Made by a program: the position numbers and the translations under genes
Part shown: in pieces, positions 36,056-47,000 of the stretch
How positions within the stretch are numbered: the first letter of the stretch is position 1
Layout: the number at the start of each line of letters is the position of its first letter
Assembly: GCA_000827495.1 (NCBI GenBank)
Contig: KN817557.1
Location: 225,533-289,532 of the forward strand
DNA length: 64,000 bases
From: Hypholoma sublateritium FD-334 SS-4
Lineage: Eukaryota; Basidiomycota; Agaricomycetes; Agaricales; Strophariaceae
Direction: 5' to 3'
The notes under the pieces: generated by a model
What the model saw: the letters and a program-made list of their open reading frames with translations, nothing else
Databases searched by the model: none
Told to the model about the DNA's origin: nothing

Positions 36056-38760
36056 TTAGTCTTCGCGGGACACTTCGCTATTGGGATGTCCCCGTTTCTT
36101 GCCAAACCGCGAATTTCTGACCACTAAACCATTCAATAGTCGGGAGGTCATCTTTGGCTTGGGGGTCCATGGCTTGGACTTCCACCACTGCTTGGCTTTG
36201 GATAGGAGTCCAGATCCATTGGAGGCCGGAGCCTGCGAGGCAGAGACCAAAGCACCTGAGGCAATGCTCCAAGGCTGACGTTCACATACGGAAGCTTGGT
36301 CGTCCTGCGCGGTATCGACTGAAGAAGGTTGGCGGGGCAAATACATAATCTCGATGCTTGAAGTCGATGTGGTACTGCTCGTGAATGTCGCTGGCGATCG
36401 TGAGCAGATTCTGATGAGGTCTTGCGCATGCAACCAGCTCTTAGGGCCGGGGCTGTACGGTGCCGTTGCAGGCAAACTGATGATCGTGACGTTCCATCCC
36501 TCCCTTAGGGTGTCTTTCCGAGAGAGGGAAGATGGCATGATGGGGGTGGGGGGTGTCGATACCGAATCAACAGAGGCCTCCCTGAGCGGCGATTCGATTC
36601 GAGGTGGGTCCCACTTGAAGATAGGGCTGTTCAAGAGAGTGATGTCCATGTCCGAGGAGCTTTCTATGTCGCCGAAGACACCGTCCTCGTTGAAAGGGCT
36701 CTCAACAAAGGTGGCGCCTGGATATTCATCCTCTTCGATTCCCTGGGGGTCAGGCCCCGCAACGCTCTCGGACTCGTACTCCGAGTCCGAGTCGACGTCG
36801 TCCCATTCCTCGTGTATGACGCGCCTCTTGGCCTGCTTCGAGATATATGTCACTGTAGGATAAGGATCCTCCTCCTCGGCGTTGGATGGGCCGGGGGCGA
36901 AGATAGGAGTTGTGGGTTCATATGCATGGCAGATTTCGAACTCCGGAATCCAAGGCGCAGGAATCGCGCGGGCTTCCAGGAGAGGCCAGTTACTATATTG
37001 TGAAATTGTTAATGACTTGGTACAGTCAGGGTGATCAAATAAACGTACACCCCAGCGAAGTACGGATGATTGGGCATTTCATAGTCAATCATAAGTCGTC
37101 TTTTGGGATTTTTCACCAGCATCTACTCAATGAGCACGAGAAAGACAAAAGATGCTGGAAGAGGTAAATACCTTCTGCAAAAAGTCTTGGGCCTCATCAT
37201 CCACATTATCTGAAGGGTCGAAGTAAAGGTCATCCTCAGCGATTTTGAGCGCCAGCGGTTTGTCGTCTACTTCAATATTCGGGTCGTCACAATCTTCCTG
37301 CTCGTACCAGGGAGGCTGATATGTTTACGTTAGTTGAATAGCAGCACAAAAATTAGAAAGAACGTACCCTTCCTGTAAGCATCCAATATAGGACTACAGA
37401 AGCCGACCAGAAGTCAACACCAAACGAGTACGCTTCTCCGAGGTGAATTTCCGGCGCCATCTCCAACTCCGAGCCGCGATAGTCCCATGCTACAAAATAA
37501 AGTTCCGAGGGGTCTCTTGGCTCCGTAGCAGAGGAAGGATTCTCGTGTGGGAGATACGGCCAGTAGGGTTGGTACACACGCTCGGCGATAGACGGCGCAT
37601 GGCGAAAGTTCTTCGAGAGCCCAAAATCTGCGAGGACGACATGTCCTTCGCGGTCGATGAGGATGTTTGGGGCCTTGATGTCGCGGTGGATGATGCCGCG
37701 CTTGTGTAGCTCAGTGAGAGCAATGATCTATGCCCTACGTGAGGTTCGATCGTAGGATGAACATGAATTAACGAACTATTTCGGCCATGTAGAACCGAGC
37801 TCTGTCAGGTTCGAGCTTCACCAATCGAATCAATTCGCTATCGAGATCGGTGGGGTATGGTGCCTAAATGGTAATGTCTTTATAAAGGTGCGACAAGAAG
37901 GATGGATAATGGCTGACCATGGCAATGTACATGTTGTTGCGGTCATGCCAAGAACTGTAGAGGTTGACGAACCAAGGTGAGTCCGAGAGCATCTTTAAGA
38001 TATCGACCTCTTGAACAATTATACCGAGGGTGTATGCGTTCTTGTCCTTCTTTTCCACAACCTTCAGCGCGACCTTGGCTCGAGAAATTTGGTCCTTGAC
38101 GAAGTAGACCTTGCCGGAAGTACCTTCGCCGAGGAAGCGAAGGACCTTCATGTCTGCCGCATCCATCGTGCGAGAGCCAATGTGCGCAGGGAGACAGAGT
38201 TCCTGTTGCGAAGCGTGTATGTCGGCCGCCACAGTGGAGGCCATACAGGTATCAGCGGCCGGAAGATATACTTCGGGCAGAGAGAAAGAGGGGTTCGCAT
38301 CCGTCGCAGTATTAAGCAGCACCTCGGTGGAGATATCGCCGGTAGTGCTGCCGCTCTCGCCACGAGCGGAGGCAGCGCGAGGAATACGCATAACCTCAAT
38401 GATGTCGACGTCTGAGCGGCCAGAAACCTCGATCACGGCGGAGGTTGCTGCGGTACGGGTCGATGAGGTGTCAATGCTTCGAATTGCATAGGGGTGCTCC
38501 GTGGCGATTTTGCGGTGAGGATTCAATGTATGTATGATTTCATGCTGCTGTGTGATCTATGGATAGGGATGGGGTTAGTGTATGTTTAATTGCATCACAT
38601 TACACACACTAATGAAGCGACTAAAACTTACATCATGCGGCGTTTCGGGGACGACACACGGAGCGTAAAGGTCATAGCGTTGGTTTCGCCTTGCATCGAG
38701 GATGGACGGATCATGAAGAGCTTCAAAAACGCTCTGGAGGGCCTCGACCACTTCAACATC
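36056..38760 (-). CDS. Ser/Thr protein kinase (AGC-like), start not resolved
   Basis: Kinase domain motifs in order: glycine loop [19 protein letters not shown] with the ATP lysine, catalytic loop [20 protein letters not shown], and [20 protein letters not shown] with the APE motif. All key catalytic residues are present, so it should be active. An N-terminal region reads [17 protein letters not shown], and a C-terminal extension reads [20 protein letters not shown], then an acidic Ser-rich tail to the stop at 36056. Introns are short; the one after HPYFAGV splits a Val codon. The 5'-most exon I can support is 38632-38760 ([15 protein letters not shown]...), which begins at a clear acceptor, so at least one more 5' exon exists that I could not place. 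The long insert between DFG and APE is unusual. Pathway unknown. Confidence 0.85.
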
Positions 38761-41228
38761 CTAGGCGTTGTGAGAAGCCAATAGCTAAGCAACTGCTGAG
38801 TAGAAGTGAAAATGGTATCCTCACGACGACTACGCTCGTGCTCCGCCGTTGAGCGGCATTGTTCGTCGTTAGAGCGGACGTTCCTTTGTTTTGCTGGACA
38901 TTTTTAATTATTTGGTTGACATATTTGATATAATAGCATCACCTTACCTTGGCTTTATTCTGCTTGACAAAGATCTCCTTGACCGAGAACTTCAGTTTAT
39001 CGGAGGAAACCACTATGGAATTTTCCTTTTCCTGAACGCTCTTCCGAGGGAAGAGAGAGCTCTTCAGCTCGCGGTATAACAAAAACATGGTAAGTCAGAT
39101 GCAAAGAAAGCAAGTTGGAGATTTTGAAGGCGAAGAATGTCCTGTGAATGGACGAGCAGGTAACAAGAATTGTGCTGAGACGCATGATCTGAGCGCAACA
39201 GACCTTAAGAGCCCCGTTCCTTCCTGACTGGATTGGATGGCTAGTAAATTCAACCGCCTGGGCGGGTATCGAAGAATGGAACTTGGTCTCCAAAATCGGT
39301 CAGCCTATGGAGGTCGGTACAAGGTCAGCCTCTTATGCAAAGCGGTCATGAGGCCTGTAAGCGATAATTACTGTACTCTCACATAGGGTCACAGTATCAC
39401 AATGGATAGACGGCTGGCAGAAGCTTCATGAACACCGGTAACGTTTGTGCAAGTGTATCTAGCGTTGTGATAGTATATCCCTATGCTATTCGCGAAAGAG
39501 AATTCATTAAACAAGGCCGAAACTAGGGGTGGAAGAAGAGAGGGAAGTATACCTGTCGAGGAAACACTAATCTTTCTCCAACAGCCGAAAAAAGGTATCC
39601 TTAGAATCGCTAGGGAGTCGGGGGACAATATCGATAGGCGTAAAGCAGACAGTCGATTAGAAAGTTTACGTTAGACGCCAGGAGCGTCTGGACAAAAATG
39701 GTGTATTGCGACGGGTGCGAATGCAAGAGAGGAGGGCCACGCTCTGAGATAGCATTGGGGTGAGGGAACTTCGAGCCACGTAGCATATGAACTATAATGT
39801 GTAAGAGATTGATTGAAAAAAAACTAGATGCCATGGGAGATACGCACTATATATTTTTTCTTTCAAGCGAATTTACCAATTGCTGCACAGCAGAATGGTT
39901 AGGGGTTCATTTGAAATTAGCTCATGCTTCAAGCTTGTTCGGCGCATGTAGGACCCATGCCTCGAAGTTGAGGCAAGGCTCGCGAACTCAAGGATTCGCC
40001 TGTCAGCGCAATGCTATGGCAGCGTAAGTAGCAGCTCATTGTATTGAGCAGAAAACTGGAGAAAATGTCAGTTTGAAGGGCAATGGCATCCAATTAGAAT
40101 CTCACTGGATAAGACTGGATTCAAAATATGTCCTTTGGAGAGAAACGTACCAGCTACATGCAATCGCGACTTCATCCTCATCTCGATAGAGCTTATTTGA
40201 ACGTAATGACACTTGTATGTCGGTCGCATATTCAACGGAAGTTGGCAGTGGGCACTGTCGGCACAGGCTGAATTGCAACTGCATTGGGGCTACGCGAAGA
40301 TTTAGGGATTAACTCCAATACCATTTCCGTATATCCTTTGAAGTAAGGACATGAGGAAAGGTGCCTGGCAAAGGTAACAGGGCTTCAAGGGGCTTTATTC
40401 AGAATCATTGTAGCAGTGAGTGCGCGGCAGCGTTGAGAGTGATCACTGCAAGTTGAAGGTCCGAGTCGGAACTTGAATATTGAATGGGCACGTGATTGTG
40501 GCATGAGTTACGAGGTGTAACATTTTTGCTTTTTCTCAACTTTTTCTGATGTATAAGGAGAGACTCACCTTGCTAATATTTACAGCACAATCATATTTTG
40601 AAGTTCGAAGCGCGAGGAAAAGCCGCAAAGACCAACAAGTCAAGATTTTAAAAGACTTATTGTTAAATTAATTAACAAGTTATCAATTTTAATAATGGGG
40701 GAGGGTCGGAGGAAGGCCGTTTCAAACCCTTGCATGCAGCATCGGGTTTCAAGCTGTATTATGTGTAAGATTTTCTTTCATTTTTACTGTAGTGAATCAA
40801 TTTGAAGGTCTGCGTTAAAGCAGATTGCACGACCTATAACATGTCCAATAAAGTTACTGATTTCAGTATCATGATTAATTCACCGGATCGCATGAAATAC
40901 AAGTTCCTTTCGAGAATCTTACAAACACAATGCTTCAAATAAGGAAGTGCGTTATACCAGACTTGTGAATACATTCGTCGTTCACTGCTGAATACTTGTG
41001 AGTGGTCTATTTTTAGAAGCTATTAATAGAGAAGTTGAAAAAGGTCCACATCCCGAGAATAATACGCAGGAAACAGATTTCATCCTTGAACTACCGGTTA
41101 TATTGAAAGAATACATTGTATCCATTCATGCTTATCAAGATTTTACTCTGCTCATATTTTTGCGCAATATTATCATTGTGCAGGTATGCTATCGAATTCT
41201 TCACCGCCATGGGTCGTATAGAAAATGC
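38761..41228. other. intergenic, 2.5 kb, no gene recognised
   Basis: The first 150 bases should hold the missing 5' exon and promoter of the kinase gene. The rest is AT-rich, without motifs or RNA genes that I can see. Confidence 0.45.
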
Positions 41229-42010
41229 CTACGATGAATAGGCAGCGATCGCGGGGACGAATGCAGCCAAAATATTGTTCTTGAGCGTGGTGTCTTCAGC
41301 GACAAGGGACTCCTTTAAATTTAGATAGATAGTTAGTCTATAGAATACTAGTATCTGTAAACAAAAGCTTACAGGAGCGTTCGCGATCAAGGCGTTCGAG
41401 AAGGCTGTGGTGTTGCCCCTGAGGAGAGTAAGATCCTGAAGAATTAAAGCAGGAATTCCGCCAATTGGGAGAGCTGTAATAATAAGCCGGTAAATATGAG
41501 ATGTAAATATAATCAAAACAGTGTGCTGACCGGCGAAGGAGGACTTTTTGGCGACTATTCCGGTCAAAGCGTCTCCAATGGTAGGAGCGATTGCCTGGAC
41601 CGCGTTGAAAATGGTCGTACCGTCTGCGACGCTGACTGGTCCTGTGGACTTTAAAGAGTGGCGAATCAGTCGACACAGCAGGCAGAAGTTTGAATTAAAC
41701 CTTACTGTGACATCTGACGTCCCGGTAACCAGAGAGCTAATGAGGGACACAGCTGCGGTGTGGATATTCTAGTTGAAGTCGATTTTAACAAAAATAAAAG
41801 TCAAATATCTGTCGGGTGGCTTACGAGGGCACCAAGCAGGGTTCCTCCAGTTGCAGGATATGCGGTAATCAGGTCGTCGAGGTTCTTGACACTGCTGGAG
41901 ATGGTGGCAATGTCTGCTTCGACCTTAGCGACGGTGCGCTTGTGCGGGGTGGCGACTGAAAGAGATGTAGCGAATAGCAGGAAAACAAAGGTGGATTTAA
42001 TCTGAACCAT
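41229..42010 (-). CDS. HsbA-like secreted hydrophobic-surface-binding protein, copy 2
   Basis: Five exons: 41825-42010, 41706-41768, 41531-41648, 41373-41473, 41229-41312; 183 aa. Signal peptide MVQIKSTFVFLLFATSLSVA is followed by TPHKR, a likely Kex2 processing site, then KVEADIATISSSVKNLDDLI, GPVSVADGTTIFNAVQ, ALPIGGIPALILQDL and a final FVPAIAAYSS. It aligns over its whole length with the gene at 10839-11616, and exons 2 and 4 are the same length (63 and 101 bases) with identical phases. The family comprises small secreted proteins that coat hydrophobic surfaces and may recruit hydrolases such as cutinase; the precise role here is inferred from family only. A TATA-like box is at 42084-42093. 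Confidence 0.85.
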
Positions 42011-42907
42011 TGCGCGAGGTAAATTCGAGGTTGAGCTGTGTGGTGTAGCGAGGAAGGTTGCGAAAAGTGGCGGTTGTTACTATCCTTTTTATACTAAATA
42101 TCAAAGAATATCAGATGCATTCGACGAGCCTCGTTGGCCAAAATCGAGCGAAGTGGCACTACTCACACTCTATTCAGATCTATCTGCATCTGAAGTAAGT
42201 AAAATGGTAGTACAACCTCAGAATCGAGTATGTGAAGGCTTCGACTATTCTTAATTATGGACATCATTCCACAAGCAAGGGCGTCCATGTGGTGATTTCC
42301 GCCTATGGCACGTTCAACAGTCAGCTGTTAGACTGAGGCGAGTGGATGGGAAGAAGCAGAGCTTCTTTTTATGCATCAATTTCTCACTAAACTGGCGCGG
42401 CTGGGCGAATGTTTCTTGATGGCTCCCTATCCATATGCTCAGTATAGTTCATTGTTGACTATTTAGTGTTGACCACTACTACTAGAACTAGTAAATTCTG
42501 TGTTGGATAGGAATCGGTACTTGGTCCGGTTGAGGATGAGAAGGATTTTGCTTTATTGAAAGCAGGCTGGGATATTTTACCAGGGAATAGGTATAATACA
42601 TTTACAATTACCTGAAGTAGTCGCACCATCTCTGACGCAAATGATTCGCCACTCAGGTGATGTTCTCTCGACTATATTTTGTTTACATACTGTTCAGTAA
42701 GTGCATTTCACATGAAAGTCAGCCGCCAATCCGATTTTCGTGTCTCAAATGAATACTTCTGCAGTTACCAATCGTTATTTCAGTGAATGCGTTGCGTCTG
42801 AGCAAACGCTCATGTGGTTCTCATGTGGTCATTTGTTCGAGAGCTGGGTAATGATCCGAGGCGAGTTGGGCGCATTTCGGCTGTGCTGATGTGTGTACTT
42901 TGCGTAG
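42011..42907. other. intergenic before the retrotransposon
   Basis: AT-rich, with no gene recognised. The last five bases, CGTAG (42903-42907), are one copy of the target-site duplication of the copia element. Confidence 0.6.
42084..42093 (-). promoter_or_regulatory. TATA-like box of HsbA-like gene 2
   Basis: TATAAAAAGG on the minus strand, about 75 bases upstream of the ATG at 42010. Confidence 0.5.
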
Positions 42908-43154
42908 TGTTGGAATCTGCTGAGTAAGACGATGGCTGGACATTACCATTTCACCGTATGATACCGTTTGCATTGGTAATCAGATTAGACATCTCCATTC
43001 TTACATTACACACACAACTCCTCACCAAGTCATTTACAGAGCACGTAGTACCACTTAGAATATTCTAGCTACATAGTACTTAGGTATAAAAGGGCTCGTA
43101 AAGTAGACGAAAAATAATTCATCAATTCACTAAATTACTGCGCATCATTCAATA
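42908..43154 (+). repeat. 5' LTR of the copia element (247 bp)
   Basis: Begins TGTTGGAATCTG and ends TTCAATA. A TATAAAAGG box at 43085-43093 is the probable core promoter of the element, so the R region should start shortly after it. Identical to 49018-49264. Confidence 0.95.
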
Positions 43155-43169
43155 GGTTATGGGCCCCGC
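43155..43169 (+). other. primer-binding site complementary to the tRNA-iMet anticodon arm
   Basis: Directly after the LTR the sequence GGTTATGGGCCCCGC is the reverse complement of GCGGGGCCCATAACC, a typical initiator-Met anticodon stem-loop with its CAU. Copia-type elements are known to prime from a cut half-tRNA-iMet rather than from the tRNA 3' end, so this fits the family. Confidence 0.75.
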
Positions 43170-44015
43170 AAGGTCATAACTACGAACAGAATTTACACTG
43201 GGTGACTTTCCGTAACACCAACTTGAATTGATATTCAAGTGTCACCTCAAGCGACGTCAGTCGGAGTTTCATGGATTAATAAATGAATTTCCATAACGCG
43301 AAAATTCTATGATTTGATAACAATATGTTGAATCTGATAAGGCTGCACTGTCTTCTGCTCATTTCAATGGATCCCGTACACTGGTCTGTACTCCAAGATG
43401 CTTAAGCCTACAAAATGGTTTGTATCAATTTATATGACCACGGAGCACGATCAAGTTACAGAGGTCAGTTTATATTGCAAAATCAGCGCTAGTGGCACAG
43501 AAAATGGAGGGGGGTATTGAGAGTCACAAAGGCAAGGGAATTGGAACGGACTATACTTACAGGCAATAGTTTGTGTAGAAAATAGCACCTACAGGAGTGT
43601 CAGAGATAGACTTAGGGAGGGGAGGAGAGCTATAGATAATAGAAGATGGTTGTGGCTACAGTGGCACTGCAAGAGACGGCGGTCAAGCGACGGCTAGAGC
43701 CTAGATATGGGGCATAACATAACGATGACGCGTCTGCCGCCATGCCGTATCCCCTAAAAGGAAACTAATCAGGGCGATTTGACAGCTTTTGACGTTTCAA
43801 AATCTAGAGGGGGGGTCGGGAGGCCTCCTCTAAATCTCAAGTTTGAACCTGTCAACAAAAGCGCCACATGACAGTTCGGAGCTTGTATCATCACCGGCAT
43901 CCCGGCGTAGGACCCTTATTTTCAGTAATTTGGATTTAGATATTCAAGTTAGAGTTGTGGAAAGTCACCCACTTGCTTATCTCTCTCATCGCCCTCATCA
44001 GCTTAATCTCACACG
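43170..44015 (+). other. leader of the copia element
   Basis: About 850 bases between primer site and gag-pol ATG without a long frame. It should contain packaging and dimerisation signals, but none can be identified from sequence alone. Confidence 0.5.
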
Positions 44016-47000
44016 ATGTCATCAGAAGGCACCGAATACACGTCAGGGTCCTACCGGATGGAATTACTGAAGGCCAGCAATTGGATGCCGTGGAAGCNAA
44101 GGATGCTTGCNGTATTGCGTGACCTTGGACTGGAAAAATATATCGCGAAGGATGCGACACACCCAGGATCAGTGGACCCCGAGAAGCCGACAGCAGAGGA
44201 GCGAACGGCACTTACGAAGTGGCTCGACGGAGACGCAAAGACGCGGACAAGAATAGAACTCAGCATCAGTGATGCCGAGATGATCCACATTATTGGCGCT
44301 GACACGGCTCGCGCAATGTGGGAGCAGCTCACTTTGGTCAAGGAATCCCGCGGCAGGCTCGGAGTGCTTGCAACTCGGCGCGCGTTATTTAGGATGACGG
44401 CGGAGGAAGGATTCNACATGGTGGAGCATATTTCAAAGCTTAGGAAGCTACAGGAGGAATTACATCTCATGGAGAGCAAGGTCTCGGACGAAGATTTTGT
44501 TATGATCCTCATTACATCGTTACCCGAGAGCTGGGATAATTATACCTCATCTTATCTCGCGTCATCNGGCAATCTACCTACCCTTAAATCCCACNAATTA
44601 ATAGCCATTTTACTCGAGGAGTACNGACGCCGAGAAGGGCGAAGCGGCACGGAGGCATCTGCAGGAGGAGTCTCGTTACAGGCACAGGGAAATTCAGCGA
44701 AGGGAAGAGGAAATGACAACTCACAGAAGGAGTGTTTTAATTGCAAGAAGCCGGGACATATCGCCAAGGACTGTTGGGCCAAGGGCGGAGGACGAGAAGG
44801 GCAAGGGCCCAAAGGGAGAAGAGGACCAAACAGGAAACATCNATCTAATCAGGCNGCCGATAATACCAATAATGATNTAAACGACANTTCGTANATGGCC
44901 AGCNCGGGGAAATCACGAGAATTTTCGAAATATGATTGGATNNTNGACTCTGGCAGCACNTCACATATNTGCACGGCACGGGANGCATTTAATGATTATA
45001 CGCCGCTACAAAATTCTACCATTCAAGGGCTTGGATCGTCACTCGTCACCGCGCAGGGGCGCGGGACAGTCACTGTCAATTTTGCCNTAGACGGAAACAA
45101 TGTCAAACATCTACTACGGAATGTACTACATGTGCCGGAAGCCCCAAACTGTTTATTGTCACTCCCGCGGCTTGACGAAGGTGGAGGACACGCAGAATTT
45201 ANAAATGGNAAGACTATTTTGAAGGGAAAAANCGGTCGGATAATTGGGAAAGGGACATTAATAAATCGGCTATACCTTTTGGACGCACGCNCGGAGCTTC
45301 CTGGACAGGACCGCGTGAACTTGGCCACCACAAATAAATTNTCATGGGACCAGTGGCACNGGCGCTTCGGACACATNTCAATAAGCGCTCTAGAACGTCT
45401 AAAACGGGAAGGAATGGTCGACGGACTCACGGTGGATGAATCATCGATCCCATCACGGACATGCNAGTCTTGTATTGAAGCTAAACAAGCTCACCGGCCA
45501 TTTCCCGCAGAAGCATCAAATAGATCAGATACGCCGGGCGAAAGATTTATGGGCGACGTATGGGGACCTGCACGGGTGGAGTCAATTGGGCGATGGAGAT
45601 ATTACCTATCACTCACCTGTGATTGCACACGGAAAGTTACCGTGATGTTCATGAGGTCAAAGGACGAAGCATTCACACGGATATGTGAATATATTGCAAG
45701 AATAGAAAAGAAATTTGGGAAGACNCCTACCTGGATTCGCTTNGACAATGGGAAGGAATTAATCAATGAGAAGCTCAAGAAATGGGCAGCNGAAAAGGGA
45801 ATNATCATTGAGGCAACAGCACCATACTCACCATCTCAAAATGGNGTTGNGGAACGGTTTAATCNAACNCTTTTGGAGCTCGCACGCGCTATGATCATCG
45901 ANAAAAATTTACCAACATTTTTATGGGACGAGGCAGTTGCACANGCCGCATATCTCCGAGATCGTGCGCCTACACGGGCGCTTAACGGAAAGACACCGTA
46001 CGAGGCTTGGACAGGCAATAAACCGAATATTGCGCACCTTCGGGAGTTCGGGTGCGACGTTTGGGTGTTAGACGAAGACGTTAGGAGGTCAAAACTCGCA
46101 CCAAAGTCGAAGAAAATGATATTTGTTGGATTTATGGACGGATCAAAGTCTGTGCGNNNNNNNNNNNNNNNNNNNNNNNNNNNNNNNNNNNNNNNNNNNN
46201 NNNNNNNNNNNNNNNNNNNNNNNNNNNNNNNNNNNNNNNNNNNNNNNNNNNNNNNNNNNNNNNNNNNNNNNNNNNNNNNNNNNNNNNNNNNNNNNNNNNN
46301 NNNNNNNNNNNNNNNNNNNNNNNNNNNNNNNNNNNNNNNNNNNNNNNNNNNNNNNNNNNNNNNNNNNNNNNNNNNNNNNNNNNNNNNNNNNNNNNNNNNN
46401 NNNNNNNNNNNNNNNNNNNNNNNNNNNNNNNNNNNNNNNNNNNNNNNNNNNNNNNNNNNNNNNNNNNNNNNNNNNNNNNNNNNNNNNNNNNNNNNNNNNN
46501 NNNNNNNNNNNNNNNNNNNNNNNNNNNNNNNNNNNNNNNNNNNNNNNNNNNNNNNNNNNNNNNNNNNNNNNNNNNNNNNNNNNNNNNNNNNNNNNNNNNN
46601 NNNNNNNNNNNNNNNNNNNNNNNNNNNNNNNNNNNNNNNNNNNNNNNNNNNNNNNNNNNNNNNNNNNNNNNNNNNNNNNNNNNNNNNNNNNNNNNNNNNN
46701 NNNNNNNNNNNNNNNNNNNNNNNNNNNNNNNNNNNNNNNNNNNNNNNNNNNNNNNNNNNNNNNNNNNNNNNNNNNNNNNNNNNNNNNNNNNNNNNNNNNN
46801 NNNNNNNNNNNNNNNNNNNNNNNNNNNNNNNNNNNNNNNNNNNNNNNNNNNNNNNNNNNNNNNNNNNNNNNNNNNNNNNNNNNNNNNNNNNNNNNNNNNN
46901 NNNNNNNNNNNNNNNNNNNNNNNNNNNNNNNNNNNNNNNNNNNNNNNNNNNNNNNNNNNNNNNNNNNNNNNNNNNNNNNNNNNNNNNNNNNNNNNNNNNN

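Noticed and set aside
38761..38890. First exon of the kinase gene starting at ATG near 38838 or 38900
   Set aside because: Neither ATG gives a donor in the phase needed by the acceptor at 38761, so the start was left open.
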